Shown here in pieces: positions 49,662-58,695 of a stretch of 64,000 bases of DNA. Where the stretch lies: assembly GCA_963931165.1 (NCBI GenBank), contig OZ006985.1, positions 496,001 to 560,000 on the forward strand, given 5' to 3'. The DNA comes from Ornithoclostridium sp944380285 (GTDB taxonomy: Bacteria; Bacillota; Clostridia; Christensenellales; UBA3700). How positions within the stretch are numbered: position 1 is the first letter of the stretch; every line of letters starts with the position of its first letter. The notes under the pieces were generated by a model, which saw only the letters and a list, made by a program, of their open reading frames with translations, was not told the origin of the DNA and ran no database searches. Made by a program: the position numbers and the translations under genes.

Positions 49662-50618
49662 TTATGCCCTGTCCGAGCAGACGAGCGCGGCGGCGCCCAA
49701 GATGCCGGCGTCGTTGCGCAGCGACGCGATCTTGACCGCGACGCGGGGGTTGAATTTGGCGCCGAACGCTTCGGCGTCCATCTTCTTTTGAAGGGGAGCG
49801 GTCAGGCGTTCGCCCTCTTTGGAGATCGCTCCGCCGAGCAATATGACGTCGGGACGGAAGATGTCCGCGAGGTTGACCAGCCCTTCGCCGACATAGTCGA
49901 TGTACTTGTCGACGACCTCTTGCGCCGCCTTATCGCCGCGCTTTGCCGCGACAAACGCGGTCTTGCCGCTGACCTTGCCCTCGGCGGCAGCCTCTTCGTG
50001 CATCAGCGAGTCGGGGTGGAGCTCCATCGCCGCCTTGGTCTGGCGGATGAGCGCGCTGACGGACGCGTACGCCTCCCAACAGCCGCGTCTGCCGCAATTG
50101 CAGCGTTCGCCGCCGCAGACGATGACCATATGTCCCGCTTCCGCGCCCGCGCATTCGCGCCCTTCGAACAGCTTGCCGCCGATGATGATGCCGCTGCCCA
50201 CGCCCGTGCCGAGCGTGACGAACACAATGTCGCGATAGCCCTTGCCCGAGCCGAACACATATTCGCCGAGCGCCGCGCAATTGGCGTCGTTGTTGATGTA
50301 GACGGGCACGTCATAGAACTTTTTGAGCTGAGCGACGACGGGGACGCGCTCAAGGGGAATGTTGTTGGCGTAGCGGATGATGCCGCGCTCGGAGTCGACC
50401 GAGCCGGGCTGACCGATGCCGATGCCCAAGATGTCGGAGATGCCGACTTTGCCCTCGGCAAGCACTCCGTCGACGACCTTGCGGATGTCCTCGGCGATGC
50501 CGTACTCTTCGCTGTAACGCTGTGTCTCGACGGTATGTCTCGCGACGATGTCGCCCGATTCGGTGACAAGGCCGCCCTTGATGCTCATGCCGCCTACGTC
50601 TACGCCAATGTAATACAT
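49662..50618 (-). CDS. ROK-family sugar kinase (glucokinase type)
   Basis: The 318-residue protein has the ATP-binding start GVDVGGMSIKGGLV, the substrate region YINNDANCAALGE with GTGVGSGIIIGG, and the ROK zinc site GHM followed by CNCGRRGCWE. It should phosphorylate glucose or a related sugar at C6. AGGTGAAATT precedes the ATG. It is monocistronic and convergent with the permease. Confidence 0.93.
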   Translation of the reverse strand: MYYIGVDVGGMSIKGGLVTESGDIVARHTVETQRYSEEYGIAEDIRKVVDGVLAEGKVGISDILGIGIGQPGSVDSERGIIRYANNIPLERVPVVAQLKKFYDVPVYINNDANCAALGEYVFGSGKGYRDIVFVTLGTGVGSGIIIGGKLFEGRECAGAEAGHMVIVCGGERCNCGRRGCWEAYASVSALIRQTKAAMELHPDSLMHEEAAAEGKVSGKTAFVAAKRGDKAAQEVVDKYIDYVGEGLVNLADIFRPDVILLGGAISKEGERLTAPLQKKMDAEAFGAKFNPRVAVKIASLRNDAGILGAAALVCSDRA

Positions 50619-50662
50619 AATTTCACCTCATTATATTGTCTGCCGCGCGACGCGGCGTATTT

Positions 50663-51349
50663 TCAAAAGTGGAAGCGGCGCACGATCTCCGCCCACAGCT
50701 CGTCCCTCGCAAACGCGATGAAACAGACGATGGACAAGCCGCACAGCCCCGCGCATATCGCCGCCGGGATCACCGATTCGATCACGTTCGCCGCATACAA
50801 TATGATTGGCAAAAAGCCGATCAGACTGATCAACAGGTTGTCGACCAAAAGGGAGGGCTCTTTGCGGATCAGGCTCGCCGCGGTGATGCCCAGCGCGACC
50901 ACCGAAATGCCCAATATCACCGGCAGCGCGATGTCGAGCAGCCAATTGGCGCTCTCGTCGAACAGAGGATTGAGCACCGACTGCGCCGCCCAAAGAATGA
51001 GCGTGATCATCAGGATCTGCCAAAAGATCTTGATCCAAATGCTGCTGTTGGACATCACGGTGTTGGCGACGGTCAGGTAGCCGTACGCGAGCACCGCCAT
51101 CACGATCGTGAACCAATAGACGTCCGGCGTCAGCGTCAGATTGATCGCGACGCAGACGCCCGCGACGAGGACCGCGATCGAGATGTACAGGTTGTGGAAG
51201 TTGACGCGCGAGCCGGGTTTTCTTGCCTTCTCGGTCTTGGGCGGAAAGTTGGTGTTTGTCTCCTTGCCGTCGTCGACCGCCAGCTCGTGGCACAGCGGGC
51301 AGATCTTGCTGTCGTCGTCGATCGAGACGCCGCAATACTTACAATGCAT
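50663..51349 (-). CDS. DUF6320 zinc-ribbon membrane protein
   Basis: The 228-residue protein starts with a zinc ribbon (CKYCG and CPLCH) and continues into six or so membrane segments from residue 52, matching DUF6320. The function is unknown. It overlaps the end of the acyltransferase-like gene by 11 bases; this acyltransferase/DUF6320 pair recurs in Clostridia as far as I recall, so the two probably work together on a lipid or surface molecule. Confidence 0.85.
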   Translation of the reverse strand: MHCKYCGVSIDDDSKICPLCHELAVDDGKETNTNFPPKTEKARKPGSRVNFHNLYISIAVLVAGVCVAINLTLTPDVYWFTIVMAVLAYGYLTVANTVMSNSSIWIKIFWQILMITLILWAAQSVLNPLFDESANWLLDIALPVILGISVVALGITAASLIRKEPSLLVDNLLISLIGFLPIILYAANVIESVIPAAICAGLCGLSIVCFIAFARDELWAEIVRRFHF

Positions 51350-52643
51350 TTTCCACCTCCCAATAGTTGGACGAGACGGAGACCTCTATCCCCGCGTCGT
51401 GCAGGTATTTGACAAAGCGTTTTTCGGTGTCCGTGTCTGTTATCGACCTTGTGAAGTTGATGCACATCGTGTCGAAAGTCGTCACCGCCGTCACGGTGAT
51501 CGGGCTCTTTTTGTTGGCGGCGATCGAGTAGTAGCAGTCGCGCACCAAAGGACGGAAGCTCTCGGGGAGCTTCATGACGCCGACGCTCGAAAAGGTCGCC
51601 GTCTTCTTGTGCTTGCCGAAAAAGAGGTTGGAGATGTTGAAGATCAGCCTCTTCAAAAACAGCGGCGTCAGGCGCAGCGGCAAGAACTTTTCCGCATAGA
51701 CGGTCGTCGAGATCTTTGCGCCGAGCACGTCTTTTTGGGTGTCGGCGGTGAGTTTTTCGTGAATGCGGGCGATCAGTTCGTCGAGCTTCATGTCGTCCGA
51801 CGACATCACCCCTATGCGCGAGAACAGTGAGAAGTTGCGCACCGTCTCGGACGGGAAGATGCGCCGCAGATTGATGGGCACAAACAATTGTATGTTCTGC
51901 GGCGGCAGGTTGAGCGGCTTGATCTTGGCGTCGTACAGACTGAGTATGAACAGCGCGCCGATCATCTCGGTGACCGTCGCCTTGTGCGCGCGGCAGAACG
52001 CGAGGAAGTCCGCAGGCTTGACATAGATGTTGATCTCGCCCATGCCGGGACCGTCGAACTCCGCGCCCGGGATCGCGAACGCCGTCTGCCCTTTGAGGGA
52101 GTCGATCGGCAGTTCGGACAGCTTTTTCTTTTGGTAGTAGGTCTGAAAGCTGTCCTCGTACTCTTTGGGATTGGGCGGAGAGTTGATCGTCATCACCATC
52201 TGTTCGCCGTCCACGTCCTTGCCCAGCATGCGGAAGTAGGTGAAAAGCAAGCTCTTCATGAACTCAGCCGCGCCCTTGCCGTCGGTCAGCGCGTGGAAAA
52301 ATTCGCCGTATATATTGTTGCGGTAGTAGGAGATGCGGAAATAGAATCCGCCCGCGTTGTGCGGCGAGATGCGGCGCAGCGCGACGGGGCTTGCCTCGTA
52401 GACGCGCGGCTTGCCGGTGTGCTCTTCGAAATAGTGCCAGAACACGCCCTTTTTGAGCTTGACGTTGATGGACGGGAAGCGCTTGACCGTCGCGACGAGC
52501 GCCTCGTTCAGCACCGCCGGCTCGACGTCTTCGTAGAGGCGGAAAGCGAGACAGAACAAGTTCTGTTCGTTCTTGTTCGCCATCATCGGAAAGATCTTTG
52601 CGCTGTTGTCCAGCCGCAGCCATTTGGAAAACTTTCTCGCCAT
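51339..52643 (-). CDS. Condensation/alcohol-acetyltransferase-like acyltransferase
   Basis: The 434-residue protein resembles the BAHD/WES/PapA-type CoA-dependent acyltransferase fold. The catalytic HxxxDG motif is present as HALTDGKG (near residue 120). The second-half segment LPPQNIQLFVPINLRR and the repeat-like C-terminal domain fit the two-lobed fold. It likely transfers an acyl or acetyl group to an alcohol. The ATG at 52643 has no Shine-Dalgarno but is six bases after TATAAT (52650-52655). It leads a two-gene unit with the DUF6320 gene. Confidence 0.8.
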   Translation of the reverse strand: MARKFSKWLRLDNSAKIFPMMANKNEQNLFCLAFRLYEDVEPAVLNEALVATVKRFPSINVKLKKGVFWHYFEEHTGKPRVYEASPVALRRISPHNAGGFYFRISYYRNNIYGEFFHALTDGKGAAEFMKSLLFTYFRMLGKDVDGEQMVMTINSPPNPKEYEDSFQTYYQKKKLSELPIDSLKGQTAFAIPGAEFDGPGMGEINIYVKPADFLAFCRAHKATVTEMIGALFILSLYDAKIKPLNLPPQNIQLFVPINLRRIFPSETVRNFSLFSRIGVMSSDDMKLDELIARIHEKLTADTQKDVLGAKISTTVYAEKFLPLRLTPLFLKRLIFNISNLFFGKHKKTATFSSVGVMKLPESFRPLVRDCYYSIAANKKSPITVTAVTTFDTMCINFTRSITDTDTEKRFVKYLHDAGIEVSVSSNYWEVENAL

Positions 52644-52649
52644 AAAAAT

Positions 52650-52655
52650 ATTATA
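52650..52655 (-). promoter_or_regulatory. Leaderless -10 of the acyltransferase gene
   Basis: TATAAT with upstream TGT (extended -10), six bases before the ATG. The -35 is poor. Confidence 0.55.
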
Positions 52656-52673
52656 ACATATATTCGCGCGGAA

Positions 52674-52988
52674 ATGAACACTTTTGAGCAACTTGCGCGG
52701 GGCGTTTCTATCGCCGAGGCGAAGAGCATAGACTTGCGTATGATGTCCTACGAGTATTTTGCCGTTTTCTTCGCCGGCGCGGCGGCGTTCGGCTTGACCG
52801 CGTTTTTGGGCGGAGTCCGCAAGAGGGGAGTCGTCGCCGCGGCGATGCTCAACGTCCTATGCGGATTGCTTTACAGCGTCGCCGAGATCGCGTTCGGCGC
52901 GGCGAGCGCGCTGTCTTGCTTTGTGTCGGGGTACGGCGGTATCGCCGGACAGTTCGCCTTCTCGGTCGTCAGAGCGGTCTTTGCATAA
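52674..52988 (+). CDS. Small membrane protein
   Basis: The 104-residue frame has two or three hydrophobic segments (about 29-50, 55-80 and 83-102) and a polar N-terminus MNTFEQLARGVSIAEAKS. It is divergent from the acyltransferase gene, with only 30 bases between the starts, and has only GCGGAA as a weak ribosome site. A terminator follows. No family is recognised. Confidence 0.5.
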   Translation: MNTFEQLARGVSIAEAKSIDLRMMSYEYFAVFFAGAAAFGLTAFLGGVRKRGVVAAAMLNVLCGLLYSVAEIAFGAASALSCFVSGYGGIAGQFAFSVVRAVFA

Positions 52989-53034
52989 AAAACGCCGCCC
53001 CCGAGAGGAGCGGCGCAAACGAAAGCGTTTGTTG

Positions 53035-53628
53035 TCAGGCGAACAGCCCTTTGAGCGCGTCTGCCAATTGACCGAGCAGGTTTTGTTCGATGAGGAATTG
53101 ACCGATCGGATCGACAGTCGCGTTGTCGGCGAAGAACTTGACCTCTTCGAGCGCCGGAGCGAGAGACGCGATCACCCAGGTGAAGAACAGCGCGAACGCG
53201 AAGCCCTTGATCGCACCGAAGATGATGCCGAAGAAGCGGCTGGCGCCGTGTTGCTTGTGGCGCAGGAAGATGCGCTTGAGGAAGTACCAGATGATGCCGG
53301 TGACGATCCAAAGAGCGATGATGCCCACGCAATAGCACGCGACGTCGAGCAGCACGTCCATGGTCAGGTTGCCGTAGATGGGCGAACTCGAATCGCCGAG
53401 CGAATCGCCGAGCGCGTCGGTGATCATAGGCCCGACGAGGAACATGACGACCATCGCGCCGACCACGACCAGCACAAACTTGATCAAAAACAAGAACTCT
53501 GCGCCGAAACCGCGGAAGAAGCCGACGATCATGCCGATGACGACAAATACAAGCGCGGCTATCGCCAAATACGACAGCGGCAGCTCGGGCAACATGCCCG
53601 CAAGATCGACACTCAACAGAAGATCCAT
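53035..53628 (-). CDS. CvpA-family membrane protein
   Basis: Starting at ATG 53628 (AGGTG upstream) gives 197 residues with four membrane segments (about 15-40, 42-65, 88-115 and 135-160). The pattern LAIAALVFVVIGMIVGFFRGF, then RFFGIIFGAIKGFAFALFF with a conserved Gly-rich loop, matches CvpA/YshB-type proteins (the longer string is split over the first two segments). CvpA is linked to envelope homeostasis and colicin V release, but its biochemistry is unclear. Confidence 0.75.
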   Translation of the reverse strand: MDLLLSVDLAGMLPELPLSYLAIAALVFVVIGMIVGFFRGFGAEFLFLIKFVLVVVGAMVVMFLVGPMITDALGDSLGDSSSPIYGNLTMDVLLDVACYCVGIIALWIVTGIIWYFLKRIFLRHKQHGASRFFGIIFGAIKGFAFALFFTWVIASLAPALEEVKFFADNATVDPIGQFLIEQNLLGQLADALKGLFA

Positions 53629-53792
53629 AATCAAACACCTCTCGCGTCCGTAGGCTGCCTTTTGGGCGCGAAAGGACGCTATAACGATTGACTTTATATA
53701 TAATATATCAAAAAAGAGTCCGCAAGTCAATATATTTGAGAAAATTTGCAAAAGTTTGTTTGAAAAACAAAAGAGAGGGGAACAATCGCGGT

Positions 53793-54254
53793 ATGAGCGT
53801 CATTCAAAAAAGTGTTCCGTCGACCGTGTTCGTCTGCATCGGCACGCCGCGCATAGTCGGCGACAGCGTCGGTCCGCGCGTCGGGAGCAAGCTGATCGAG
53901 GCGGGAGTAAACGCTTATGTCTACGGCACGCTCGACAGACCGATAACTGCGCTTAATCTACACAGGTACCGAAAAATGCTCGCGATGTATCACCGCGGAG
54001 ACGTCATCGTCACGATCGACGCGACGATGGGTATGCTGTCCGACATAGGCTCGGTCAAATTGTGCGACGGCGGGCTGCGCCCGGCGGGCGCGTTCCGGCG
54101 CCGAAGCGCAAAATTGGGCGACGTCGGCGTGATGGCGATCGTCGGAGAAAGAGAGGGGGATATGCTGCTTCAACTCAAAGTCGCGGACGAGGCGTTCGTC
54201 GCAGAGATCGCGGACGAGGTGTTCGAGGTCGCGCTCGCCGCCTGCCGAAGCTGA
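53793..54254 (+). CDS. yyaC: YyaC-family spore protein (GPR-like protease fold)
   Basis: Starting at ATG 53793 gives 153 residues. FVCIGTPRIVGDSVGPRVGSKL (residues 13-34, split by its GD dyad) is the hallmark of the YyaC/DUF1256 family, which is related to the germination protease GPR. DVIVTIDATMG and ADEVFEVAL complete it. In spore formers the gene is forespore-expressed. Its presence supports a sporulating ancestry. A hairpin terminator lies at 54315. Confidence 0.85.
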   Translation: MSVIQKSVPSTVFVCIGTPRIVGDSVGPRVGSKLIEAGVNAYVYGTLDRPITALNLHRYRKMLAMYHRGDVIVTIDATMGMLSDIGSVKLCDGGLRPAGAFRRRSAKLGDVGVMAIVGEREGDMLLQLKVADEAFVAEIADEVFEVALAACRS

Positions 54255-54314
54255 CCGGGTCGGCAGGGCGAGCCGCCGCGGACAGACAAGAACAAGTATT
54301 AGATTTTCATCAAA

Positions 54315-54344
54315 CCGTACAATTAACGTGCGGTTATTTTTTGC
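54315..54344 (+). terminator. Terminator after yyaC
   Basis: ACCGTAC and GTGCGGT stem followed by TATTTTTT. Confidence 0.6.
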
Positions 54345-54351
54345 GAGAATA

Positions 54352-54380
54352 TTGACGATGCGAATATTATATGATATACT
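54352..54380 (+). promoter_or_regulatory. Promoter of the 54.4-kb lipoprotein gene
   Basis: TTGACG, a 17-base spacer and TATACT, 32 bases before the ATG. Confidence 0.65.
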
Positions 54381-54412
54381 AATGGTGAACTTATATGTTC
54401 AAGGAGGAACTT

Positions 54413-56053
54413 ATGAAAAAGAAATTTGCGATCGCTTTTGCGGCGATCTTGGCGATCGTCGTCTGCGCGGTGTCCTTTACCGCATGCAACGGCGGCAACG
54501 GCGACGTCAAGCAGCTTTACGGGTCCATATTCGAACTGCGCGACAAGCTGTCGGAGGAGACGACCGTGTCCGCAACGGAACTCGACGACCTCAACGGGAC
54601 GACGGTGACCGTCTCCGGCAAGGCGCTGATCGCCCAAAGGACAGATCCCGACACAAACGATGTCAACTATGAGCTTTGGGTAGGCGGAACGTCGCGGATC
54701 TATACGGGGCAGATCGCACCCACTGCCGTCGCGGATTGGTGCTGGTATGTCAACGACACGGCGATGAAGACGATCAACGTCTACACCGCGGACGCCGTCA
54801 ATCAATTCTTCGAATTCAAGTATGACGGCAACAGCGTCATCCTTCCGTATGTCACGGGCAATGTGCTCTGTGTCGACGGTTTTGAGGTGCTCGAATACGA
54901 TCCTCAGACGGACACGGTGACCGAGATCGGCGAGACGACGGGCGGCGACGAAGAGCCGACGCTTGAGCCCGAGGGCGTCATGATCGAGCTTGAAGATGTC
55001 GACATCGAGCTCGTCGGCGATACCGTGGCGAAAGTGTACGACAAGAGCGGCAAAGCGCTCCGCCTCGTCAACATGGAAAACCTGGTCCCCGGCAGCAATG
55101 CCGAAGTCGTCGCCGTGACAAAGAAGGCGCTCTGGCTGCAAGAGATCAAGGCACTGCCGGCGGACGCTTCGGACTACGATTTCTATGGAGGCGCCGACAA
55201 GTACGCGGTTGCTCAATACAAGTACGACTGGAAGTCGGGCAAAGTGTCCGAGGCAGAGCTCGGATATGTGCTGGACGGAGACGACGGCTCGGGGCTTTTG
55301 GGGCTGATGACGGACATCTTCTCGATGAGCGTCGCCAAGATCGACGGCGACAAGGCGCTCGTTGACGGAGGCGTGGTCTTCTTCGATTCCGATATGAACG
55401 TGGTCTGCGACCTGAACGACATCATGCCCGGCGCGACCGACATCGAGGTGGTCGGCGACCTGCTCAAGATCACCGACGGAGCCATCGTCAGATATTACGA
55501 CAGCGAGGGCAATGTCGTCGGCGAATATCTCAGCTCGCTCGGCATCAGCGAGGACGAGAGCGGCTTGCTCGTCAAGGGCAACGATTACTTCACCGTCTCC
55601 GGCGAATATGTGTTCACGCTCGGTACCGGCTCTGCGGACGACACCGCTGTCAGATATGCGTCCGTTCCCGGCAAGATCTACTATGTCGAGAAGAACGAGA
55701 TCGACCCCGACGCCGAGCCCGATCCGGAGGCGTCGGTCGGCGATTTCAAGGTCTATGACGTCGCGACCGGGGCGAGCGCGACGATCTGCGAGATCGAAAA
55801 GATCGTCGAAGTCGACTTCGATCACGGCATCTATATCATCTCCGACGGCAAGGACGGCTACTCCGTCTTCAAGACGGCGGACGGCTCCAAGCTGATCGAC
55901 TTCAGCGCAAGCGACGCGAGCGTCGGAATGACTGCGTTCGGCGAGGATGTGCTGATCGAATATTCGGTCACGCATGTGGACGGTTCGGTCGAGACAGAAG
56001 AGAGCAGATATATCCTGATCGACATCGAAACCACTTCCCCCGAGCTCTTCTGA
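54413..56053 (+). CDS. Large acidic lipoprotein, beta-rich
   Basis: Starting at ATG 54413 (AAGGAGG upstream) gives 546 residues. The signal peptide MKKKFAIAFAAILAIVVCAV ends in the lipobox SFTAC. The mature protein is strongly acidic and beta-rich; repeated strand pairs with Asp/Gly turns in residues 220-540 suggest a beta-propeller or similar surface domain, while residues 35-170 could be an OB-like domain (TTVTVSGKALIAQR). It is probably a surface binding protein. No catalytic motif is seen. Confidence 0.75.
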   Translation: MKKKFAIAFAAILAIVVCAVSFTACNGGNGDVKQLYGSIFELRDKLSEETTVSATELDDLNGTTVTVSGKALIAQRTDPDTNDVNYELWVGGTSRIYTGQIAPTAVADWCWYVNDTAMKTINVYTADAVNQFFEFKYDGNSVILPYVTGNVLCVDGFEVLEYDPQTDTVTEIGETTGGDEEPTLEPEGVMIELEDVDIELVGDTVAKVYDKSGKALRLVNMENLVPGSNAEVVAVTKKALWLQEIKALPADASDYDFYGGADKYAVAQYKYDWKSGKVSEAELGYVLDGDDGSGLLGLMTDIFSMSVAKIDGDKALVDGGVVFFDSDMNVVCDLNDIMPGATDIEVVGDLLKITDGAIVRYYDSEGNVVGEYLSSLGISEDESGLLVKGNDYFTVSGEYVFTLGTGSADDTAVRYASVPGKIYYVEKNEIDPDAEPDPEASVGDFKVYDVATGASATICEIEKIVEVDFDHGIYIISDGKDGYSVFKTADGSKLIDFSASDASVGMTAFGEDVLIEYSVTHVDGSVETEESRYILIDIETTSPELF

Positions 56054-56078
56054 GCGCGGACGCGGGTTTGAAAAACGG

Positions 56079-56106
56079 CGGCGGAGCTTCGGCTCCGCCC
56101 TTTTCG
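56079..56106 (+). terminator. Terminator after the large lipoprotein
   Basis: GGCGGAGC and GCTCCGCC stem with loop TTCG, followed by CTTTTCG. Confidence 0.75.
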
Positions 56107-56136
56107 TGTGAGGTGCACAATGGTTGCCTGCTTCCG

Positions 56137-56772
56137 TCAGATCGCAAAGCCGAGGGCGGCGAGGACGAGATAGGTGCAGCTTTTGGGGATCATCAAAGCG
56201 CCGACCTTGGGATCGCGCTTGGACAGCGCGACCACGGGAATATAGAACACAAAACTCAACGCGATCGCGATCGCCGCGGCAAGGGCGGCTGCTCTCGGCG
56301 GGAAAAGCATCCCGAGCTGAGTCGCCGCTACCGCGCCGAGGGCGACGAACGGGACGTTGCGCAAAAGGGGCAGAAAGGACGGCTCGTCCTTTGAAAAAGA
56401 GCGCGGCACAAAGCACAGCGCGACGCGGACGGCGGCGAGCGTGATCACCGCTGTCGCCGAGACCGCGTCGACCGACGACAGCAATGCGGCGCGCCACCAC
56501 AACAGGACATAAAACAGAGTCATCGTGACGGACGCGGCGGCTTTGCCAAGGCGTTCCGCGGCGCAGGGCTTGCCTGTCGCGAAGCGGCGGACGCGCGGCA
56601 CGAGGTGCAGACAATCGCCGACGAACAGCGTCAGCACCGCCGCGCCCCACAGCGCTTTGCCTGCGGCGAACAGCCCGATCGCGAGCGAGAGCGACGCGGT
56701 GAGATAGACCGCGTCGAACACGCTTTCGGCGATGTGCCGCGCCGACATCTTTTGAACGGGATCTTTTTGCAT
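56137..56772 (-). CDS. Integral membrane protein of unknown function
   Basis: From ATG 56772 the protein has 211 residues and six or seven hydrophobic segments spread over its length (for example LSLAIGLFAAGKALWGAAVL and IALSFVFYIPVVAL). No Shine-Dalgarno is visible, so the start is uncertain. It resembles small YhhN-like or DUF-type membrane proteins in topology only. It is divergent from tilS. Confidence 0.6.
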   Translation of the reverse strand: MQKDPVQKMSARHIAESVFDAVYLTASLSLAIGLFAAGKALWGAAVLTLFVGDCLHLVPRVRRFATGKPCAAERLGKAAASVTMTLFYVLLWWRAALLSSVDAVSATAVITLAAVRVALCFVPRSFSKDEPSFLPLLRNVPFVALGAVAATQLGMLFPPRAAALAAAIAIALSFVFYIPVVALSKRDPKVGALMIPKSCTYLVLAALGFAI

Positions 56773-56834
56773 ACGCGAAGTATTGCCAAAAACGCGGAGA
56801 CTATGCTGCGGCGGCGTTATGTCCCGAGATTGCC

Positions 56835-56863
56835 TTGCGCCGCGCGCGGTTTTGGTATATAAT
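56835..56863 (+). promoter_or_regulatory. Promoter of the tilS operon, leaderless configuration
   Basis: TTGCGC, a 17-base spacer and TATAAT, then six bases and the ATG at 56870. No Shine-Dalgarno is present. Confidence 0.7.
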
Positions 56864-56869
56864 AAAATT

Positions 56870-58162
56870 ATGGTCAAACTCATCGAGAAGGACGTCGCGG
56901 CGAGGCTCGCGCAATTCGGGCGCATCGCCGTCGCGGTCAGCGGAGGAAGAGACAGCGTCGCGTTGTTGGACGCGTTGGTGAACTCGGGCGATCATCGCGG
57001 CGAGCTCGTCGTCGTCCACGTCGACCACAAGATGCGCGGGAGCGAGAGCGACGGCGACCGCGAGTTTGTTTTGAGGCTTGCCGCAAATTACGGCGTGCCC
57101 GTCAAGACCTGCGAGGTCGACGTGCCCGCGTTTTGTCTCGCAAACGGATACGGGGCGGAGCAGGGCGCGCGTATCGTCCGTCGCCGTATCTTTCGAGATA
57201 TGGTAGAAAGCGGCGAGGTCGAGCGCGTTTTGACCGCGCACCACCTGTCCGACCAGACCGAGAGCGTGCTCATGCACGTCTTTCGCGGCAGCGGGATCGA
57301 GGGCGCGTGCGGAATGAAAGAGGACGACGGCGTCGTGTTCAGACCGCTGCTTGCCGTGCCTTCCGAGACGGTCGCGGAATATGCCGCAAAGAGGGGGCTT
57401 GAGTGGCGCGTCGATTCCACAAATTCGGACACCGCCTATTCGCGCAACTATCTGCGCCACGTCGTGATCCCCGCGATCGAGAAGCTGTACCCGACGCTCG
57501 AGGCGAACGTCGCGAGGTTGTCGCAGGCGGCGCGAGATACGGCGGAACTCGTGCGCGGGATGACCGCGTGCGTCCAAAGCGACAGATGCGGGCAGACGAT
57601 GCCCCTTTCGGCGTTGGACGCGCCGCCCGCGATCGCGTCCGCCAATGTGTTGAAACTCTTGGCGGCGGCGGGCGCGAGAGTGGATTCGGAGCGCGCCCAC
57701 ATCGAGGCGATCTTGGATCTGAAAAACAAAAAAACAGGTGCCCGTGTCTGTCTTCCGCATTTTTATGTTGCGGAAAAGAGAGACGGATATGTCGTCGTAT
57801 ACCGCGACGACGGGGTCAAAGATTTGACCGAGATCCCGTTCGGGAAGGGGAAATTCCGCATCGCCGGGACGAATTTTGAGGTGTCGGAGGGCGGCGAAGG
57901 ATCGAGGCTGGACGAGAGGGCGATCCCGCCCGGCAGCGTCTTCCGCACGCGCCGCGACGGCGACGTCTTCACCAAGTTCGGAGGCGGCACAAAGTCGCTC
58001 GGAGATTGGCTCACGGACAAAAAAGTCCCCGTCGGCAGACGGGACAAACTCGTCGTGCTTGCGCACGGCAACAGAGTGCTTGCCGTCGTCGGGATGGAGA
58101 TCTCGGACGCGGTCAGGGTCGTCGACGGCTCGAAGGTCGTCGTGATCAAGGAGGAAATATGA
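56870..58162 (+). CDS. tilS: tRNA(Ile)-lysidine synthetase
   Basis: The 430-residue protein has the PP-loop ATP-binding motif IAVAVSGGRDSVALLDAL (about residues 17-34), AHHLSDQTES and NYLRHVVIPAIEKLYP, then the TilS C-terminal domain with GRRDKL. It converts C34 of tRNA-Ile to lysidine so that AUA is read. The ATG appears leaderless. First gene of an overlapping operon tilS-hpt-cca-rmuC-PHP. Confidence 0.95.
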   Translation: MVKLIEKDVAARLAQFGRIAVAVSGGRDSVALLDALVNSGDHRGELVVVHVDHKMRGSESDGDREFVLRLAANYGVPVKTCEVDVPAFCLANGYGAEQGARIVRRRIFRDMVESGEVERVLTAHHLSDQTESVLMHVFRGSGIEGACGMKEDDGVVFRPLLAVPSETVAEYAAKRGLEWRVDSTNSDTAYSRNYLRHVVIPAIEKLYPTLEANVARLSQAARDTAELVRGMTACVQSDRCGQTMPLSALDAPPAIASANVLKLLAAAGARVDSERAHIEAILDLKNKKTGARVCLPHFYVAEKRDGYVVVYRDDGVKDLTEIPFGKGKFRIAGTNFEVSEGGEGSRLDERAIPPGSVFRTRRDGDVFTKFGGGTKSLGDWLTDKKVPVGRRDKLVVLAHGNRVLAVVGMEISDAVRVVDGSKVVVIKEEI

Positions 58163-58695
58163 TGGTCTACGCCACGCCCGAAAAGGTGTTGATAAGCCGC
58201 GAGGAGATCGCGGAAAAAGTCGCCGAGACGGCGGCAAAACTCGCGGACGAATATCGCGGCAAAAAACCGCTCGTCGTCTGCGTGCTCAACGGTGCGGCGA
58301 TCTTTTTCGCCGACCTTATCCGCGGGATGGACATCCCGCTTGAGGTCTCGTCGGTCGCTGCGACAAGTTACGGCGATTCGACCGAGTCGTCGGGCGAGGT
58401 GCGCATCACAAAGGACATCGACGTCGACATCAAGGGACGGCACGTCTTGCTGGTCGAGGACATCATCGACAGCGGCAGGACGATGAAGGCGTTGACCGAA
58501 CGGCTCAAACAATACCGCCCCGCGTCGCTGGCGGTATGCGCGTTTGCGGACAAGCCGTCGCGCAGGGTCAACGACTTCAAGGCGGACTATGTGTGCTTCG
58601 AGGTACCGGACAGGTTCGTCGTCGGCTATGGGCTGGATTGCGCGGGATTGTACCGCAACCTGCCCGACCTGAGGATCATCGGGGACACGCAGTGA
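58159..58695 (+). CDS. hpt: Hypoxanthine phosphoribosyltransferase
   Basis: The 178-residue enzyme has the PRPP-binding motif VLLVEDIIDSGRTM (about residues 95-108) and the purine-side segment VVGYGLDCAGLYRNLPDL. It salvages hypoxanthine or guanine to IMP or GMP. It overlaps the tilS stop by four bases, with GGAGG upstream; tilS-hpt pairing is common in Gram-positive bacteria. Confidence 0.96.
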   Translation: MMVYATPEKVLISREEIAEKVAETAAKLADEYRGKKPLVVCVLNGAAIFFADLIRGMDIPLEVSSVAATSYGDSTESSGEVRITKDIDVDIKGRHVLLVEDIIDSGRTMKALTERLKQYRPASLAVCAFADKPSRRVNDFKADYVCFEVPDRFVVGYGLDCAGLYRNLPDLRIIGDTQ

